Shown here piece after piece: positions 5,159 to 6,179 of a DNA stretch of 6,179 nucleotides (its first letter is position 1; every line of letters begins with the position of its first letter). The notes beneath the pieces are model-generated. The model saw only the letters and a list, made by a program, of their open reading frames with translations, did not search any database and was not told where the DNA came from. The stretch is from an uncultured Erysipelotrichaceae bacterium (lineage in GTDB: Bacteria; Bacillota_I; Bacilli_A; RFN20; CAG-826), in contig CADBDO010000051.1 of NCBI GenBank assembly GCA_902793515.1, positions 1 to 6,179 of the forward strand. The letters run 5' to 3'. The translations under genes and the position numbers were made by a program.

Positions 5159-6179
5159 GGAGCTTTCTCCTGAACAAGAGAAGGAAATCCTTTCTTTGAT
5201 CAAGGCCGAGGCCTCTTCTTTCGTTCCGGACAAATTGCTTAGCATCCTCAAGGCCTGCGGCATCGAAAGTGAAGTCAGCGAAGAGGATGAGGCGTTCGTT
5301 CTTGGAATGCTCAAAGGCAATTCCTTCGTGCCAGATGACAAAGCCGTCTTAGAAAATACCACCGGCGTCATCACCCCTGACTTGAAGAAAGACGAAAAGG
5401 CTTTGACCCGCCGCATGAGACGCGAGGCAAACGCTTTCGTTCCTGACAAAAAACGCGAAATCTATAGCAAAACCGGCCTAAAAGAGCACTTCTCCTTCAC
5501 TAGGTTCATGAAAAAGAACTGGGCTTTCGTTGGAGCGGGTGCCGCTGCAATCGCCGGCATTAGCATCGGTGCGAATGCCTATCTCAACAACCGTGAGATC
5601 GTCAACGCCGCCAGCTCATACATCAACGTTTCCATCACCCCATCGACTTGTGAGGTACAAGCCCCCATGAGAGGCTACGAAGGAACAAGCGAAGCCCAAT
5701 CGAATAACTACAAGCCATCCTGGGGCATGAGTGCCGACAACAAGAACCTCGTCACCGACGTCAAAGCGAATAACTATAGCGCTAACCTTGTTGCGGTCAG
5801 CAGCGCCAATCTCCTCGAGAAGTCGGCATATCAAGCCGTCGCCGACCTCATCAACCCTTGCTACGAGAAAGGCTATCTCGAAGCGGTCAACAAAGACTCC
5901 CTCAATACAATCACCATCGATATCGTCTCAACGATCGATAACTATGCCGACATCTATGAAGAAAACTTCAAAGAGGCGCTTAACTCCGCTCTCCAAAGAG
6001 ATAGGGTCTACGCCAATGTCGAGTTCAATGTCTTCAGGATTGATACCCTTGTGAGAACTGACCATCTAAAGATGGGAAAGATCTCCAAAATCTATTCGAC
6101 CTTCAACCGCGATGTCGATGTCAAAGTGATTGCCGATTATAGTGAAGAGCTCATTAACAACCTTGATGCAGCAATCAGC
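5121..6179 (+). CDS. Putative transmembrane anti-sigma factor with RsgI-like ectodomain and triplicate FVPD repeats, 3' end cut off
   Basis: The frame is open from ATG 5121 to the window edge (353 codons, no stop). Residues 1-132 are charged and probably cytoplasmic. They carry three tandem units with FVPD at 34-37, 69-72 and 106-109 and no HxxxCxxC, so this is not a zinc ZAS anti-sigma domain. Residues 134-155 (WAFVGAGAAAIAGIS...) form one membrane helix, preceded by KK, implying N-in. The outer part starts YINVSITPST (167-176) and continues with DVKANNYSANLVAV, ADLINPCYEKGYL and TITIDIVS, then a charged helix (about 280-292). This order resembles the RsgI middle domain. Its usual NPS motif reads TPS here. 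The role as partner of the upstream sigma factor is inferred from the 38-base overlap and the topology. No clear ribosome binding site precedes the ATG, so coupling is likely; TTG 5139 is a less likely start. Confidence 0.8.
   Translation, partial: MKENTNLVTKTPEELSPEQEKEILSLIKAEASSFVPDKLLSILKACGIESEVSEEDEAFVLGMLKGNSFVPDDKAVLENTTGVITPDLKKDEKALTRRMRREANAFVPDKKREIYSKTGLKEHFSFTRFMKKNWAFVGAGAAAIAGISIGANAYLNNREIVNAASSYINVSITPSTCEVQAPMRGYEGTSEAQSNNYKPSWGMSADNKNLVTDVKANNYSANLVAVSSANLLEKSAYQAVADLINPCYEKGYLEAVNKDSLNTITIDIVSTIDNYADIYEENFKEALNSALQRDRVYANVEFNVFRIDTLVRTDHLKMGKISKIYSTFNRDVDVKVIADYSEELINNLDAAIS
5199..5480 (+). repeat. Three tandem ~35-residue coding repeats with the FVPD motif
   Basis: The cores lie at 5199-5264, 5307-5372 and 5415-5480 in the anti-sigma candidate. 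Aligned, they read EASSFVPDK...LKACGI, KGNSFVPDD...ENTTGV and EANAFVPDK...SKTGL. In each, Gly follows Phe by exactly 13 residues, and an acidic-rich helical stretch (EQEKEIL, EEDEAFV, KKDEKAL) precedes it. FVPD motifs start 35 and 37 residues apart. The codons differ between copies (CCG, CCA, CCT for Pro), so the duplication is old or kept by selection on the protein. Confidence 0.8.

Noticed and set aside
5731..6054. Plus-strand open frame of 107 codons rich in Ser, Thr, Pro and Arg
   Set aside because: It is an out-of-frame shadow of the anti-sigma candidate, whose own frame is open from 5121 to the edge and has a coherent domain order.
1..6179. tRNA, rRNA, CRISPR arrays, insertion sequences and known metal riboswitches
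   Set aside because: No cloverleaf, no spaced direct repeats, no transposase and no recognisable riboswitch core (including the NiCo/czcD type in the feoAB leader) were seen.

Overview
This is a three-part chromosomal segment of a Gram-positive-type bacterium. It most likely comes from an uncultured member of the Bacilli (Bacillota). Three things point there: a Y-family polymerase of the UvrX/YqjW type overlapping a YolD-like gene, a two-gene feoA-feoB operon, and strong GGAGG-type ribosome binding sites. TGG encodes Trp and TGA, TAA and TAG all serve as stops, so the code is standard and not the Mollicutes TGA=Trp code. The genus cannot be named from this window. All translations and motif positions were read by eye.

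Left part (1-2570, minus strand): a ferrous iron uptake operon. feoA (small SH3-like cytoplasmic partner) is followed after one base by feoB (GTPase-permease), which runs off the left edge. Upstream of feoA is a leader of about 125 bases and a plausible promoter (TTGCGT - 17 - TATATT). Three inverted repeats with GTTAG/CTAAC-like arms lie there: one upstream of -35, one abutting -10 and one in the leader. They look like sites for a metal-responsive (DtxR/MntR-like) repressor. The leader can also fold into two hairpins, one ending in U5.

Middle part (2571-4437): an AT-rich divergent spacer of about 310 bases without a recognisable gene, then a plus-strand translesion synthesis pair. This pair is a Y-family DNA polymerase with all catalytic acidic residues and a clamp-binding QLSLF motif, and a YolD-like protein joined to it by an ATGA overlap.

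Right part (4438-6179, plus strand): a short spacer with a 12-bp palindrome, a terminator hairpin and a perfect TATAAT box. It is followed by an ECF sigma factor overlapping by 38 bases with a membrane-spanning putative anti-sigma factor that runs off the right edge. The anti-sigma candidate is the most unusual item. Its cytoplasmic half has no zinc (ZAS) motif but carries three tandem units of about 35 residues, each with FVPD and a Gly exactly 13 residues after the Phe. After one membrane helix its outer half resembles the RsgI ectodomain, but the residue expected to be Asn in the NPS motif is Thr. The pair would carry an extracytoplasmic signal to transcription; the signal and regulon are unknown.
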